Shown here in pieces: positions 63,367 to 64,000 of a DNA stretch of 64,000 nt (positions within the stretch are counted from its first letter, which is position 1; the number at the start of each line of letters is the position of its first letter). The notes under the pieces were generated by a model. The model ran no database searches. It was given only the letters and a program-made list of their open reading frames with translations, and had not been told where the DNA came from. This stretch comes from Mycoplasmatota bacterium (GTDB lineage Bacteria; Bacillota_I; Bacilli_A; Haloplasmatales; Haloplasmataceae): positions 868,001 to 932,000 of the forward strand of contig CP074573.1 of the NCBI GenBank assembly GCA_018394295.1. Reading direction: 5' to 3'. Position numbers and translations under genes: made by a program.

Positions 63367-64000
63367 ATGGACACAGTTGTAAATATCATTGGGGCAGGAC
63401 TTGCTGGTAGTGAAGCCTGTTATCAGTTAGCTAAACGAGGTATAAAGGTACGTTTATATGAAATGAGACCTAAAAAGAAAACGGAGGCCCATCAAACAGG
63501 TTTTTTCGCAGAACTTGTATGTAGTAACTCCTTACGAGCAAATAGTTTAGAAAACGCTGTAGGCGTTTTAAAAGAAGAAATGCGTTTATTAGATTCTTTA
63601 ATCATTCGAGTAGCAGATAAAACACAAATTCCTGCTGGGGGTGCATTAGCTGTTGATAGAGAATCATTTCCAAAAATGGTGACGGATATATTAAATGAAT
63701 TCCCTAATGTTGAAGTTGTTTCAGAAGAAGTTGAAGACATTCCAAGTGGTTTAACGATTATCGCATCGGGTCCATTAACTAGTCCTAAACTGCATCATAA
63801 AATTCAAGAAATGTTAGGTAGTGAATACTTTTATTTTTACGATGCAGCAGCACCGATTGTTGATAAAGAATCCATTAATTTTGATAAAGTTTATTTGAAA
63901 TCACGCTATGATAAAGGCGAAGCAGCTTACTTGAATTGTCCAATGACTGAGGATGAGTTCAATCGATTTTATGATGCTTTGGTGAGTGCTGAAGTTGTAA
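63367..64000 (+). CDS. trmFO: tRNA m5U54 methyltransferase TrmFO, 5' part
   Basis: Folate- and FAD-dependent enzyme making ribothymidine at tRNA position 54. The gene runs off the window; 211 codons are seen. Visible: dinucleotide fold [17 protein letters not shown] at the start, [35 protein letters not shown] and [10 protein letters not shown], then [10 protein letters not shown] and YDAAAPIVD, all TrmFO hallmarks. Start ATG 63367 follows TTAGGAGAT. In many Bacillota it is followed by xerC and hslV or codY, outside the window. Confidence 0.95.
   Translation, partial: MDTVVNIIGAGLAGSEACYQLAKRGIKVRLYEMRPKKKTEAHQTGFFAELVCSNSLRANSLENAVGVLKEEMRLLDSLIIRVADKTQIPAGGALAVDRESFPKMVTDILNEFPNVEVVSEEVEDIPSGLTIIASGPLTSPKLHHKIQEMLGSEYFYFYDAAAPIVDKESINFDKVYLKSRYDKGEAAYLNCPMTEDEFNRFYDALVSAEVV

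Noticed and set aside
1-64000. CRISPR array, tRNA, rRNA or prophage
   Set aside because: No regularly spaced identical repeats, no tRNA-like cloverleaf noticed, no rRNA segments, and no phage structural or integrase genes besides the two insertion sequences.

Overview
The window is a low-GC, gene-dense bacterial chromosome segment of the Bacillota type. Evidence: strong AGGAGG/AGGTGAT Shine-Dalgarno sites, TATAAT promoters, hairpin-plus-T terminators, and the Bacillus-like orders recG..plsX-rnc-smc-ftsY-ylxM-ffh and rsmD-coaD-ylbJ. TGA is used as a stop codon, so the Mycoplasma code does not apply. A wall-less-looking but non-Mycoplasma lineage (Haloplasma/Turicibacter neighbourhood) would fit the composition, but the sequence alone does not settle the genus. 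I saw no rRNA, tRNA or CRISPR array.

Layout. 1-6084: type II fatty-acid synthesis operon (fabH partial, fabK, fabD, fabG, fabF, fabZ) ending in biotin ligase and the biotin transporter bioY. 6085-11710: a regulon-like group of a DUF4127 protein, a ROK sugar kinase or regulator, an RpiR/SIS regulator and a surface-anchored phosphodiester glycosidase, with long inverted repeats in front of two of the transcription units. 11711-22350: recG, a GNAT acetyltransferase, plsX, rnc, smc, ftsY, ylxM and ffh, so DNA repair, phospholipid synthesis, chromosome organisation and the SRP pathway. 22379-23865: a decayed ISL3-family element with an 8-bp target duplication that reshaped the end of a ybjQ-like gene. 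23856-32120: ybjQ, two membrane proteins, a heterodimeric ABC exporter, an XRE regulator, a methyltransferase and an acetyltransferase.

32234-37470: a three-gene SMC-type operon matching Wadjet jetA-jetB-jetC, closed by a terminator, with no jetD nuclease. This is the most interesting system in the window: the loop-extruding core is present but the DNA-cutting subunit is not. 37522-41132: an unknown protein, three envelope thioredoxin-like proteins side by side and a DJ-1/PfpI protein. 41149-42637: an IS3-family element that landed exactly in the loop of the DJ-1 gene's terminator hairpin.

42740-47460: rsmD, coaD, ylbJ and the iron transporter feoAB behind a Fur box. 47502-54880: TraX-like membrane protein, GH13 amylase lipoprotein, CPBP protease, hybrid histidine kinase and a GGDEF-EAL protein. 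54982-62440: GDPD, MgtC-like protein, FAD-dependent dehydrogenase, a possible 16-residue mini-gene, TPR and LysM proteins, and a BCCT betaine-type transporter with a long leader that holds an intrinsic terminator. 62609-64000: DUF2922 and DUF1659 small proteins and the start of trmFO.

A recurring trait is the GTG inside AGGTGAT-type ribosome binding sites. It creates false upstream starts, and I have corrected many starts to an ATG, TTG or, once, ATT about 4 nt after that motif.
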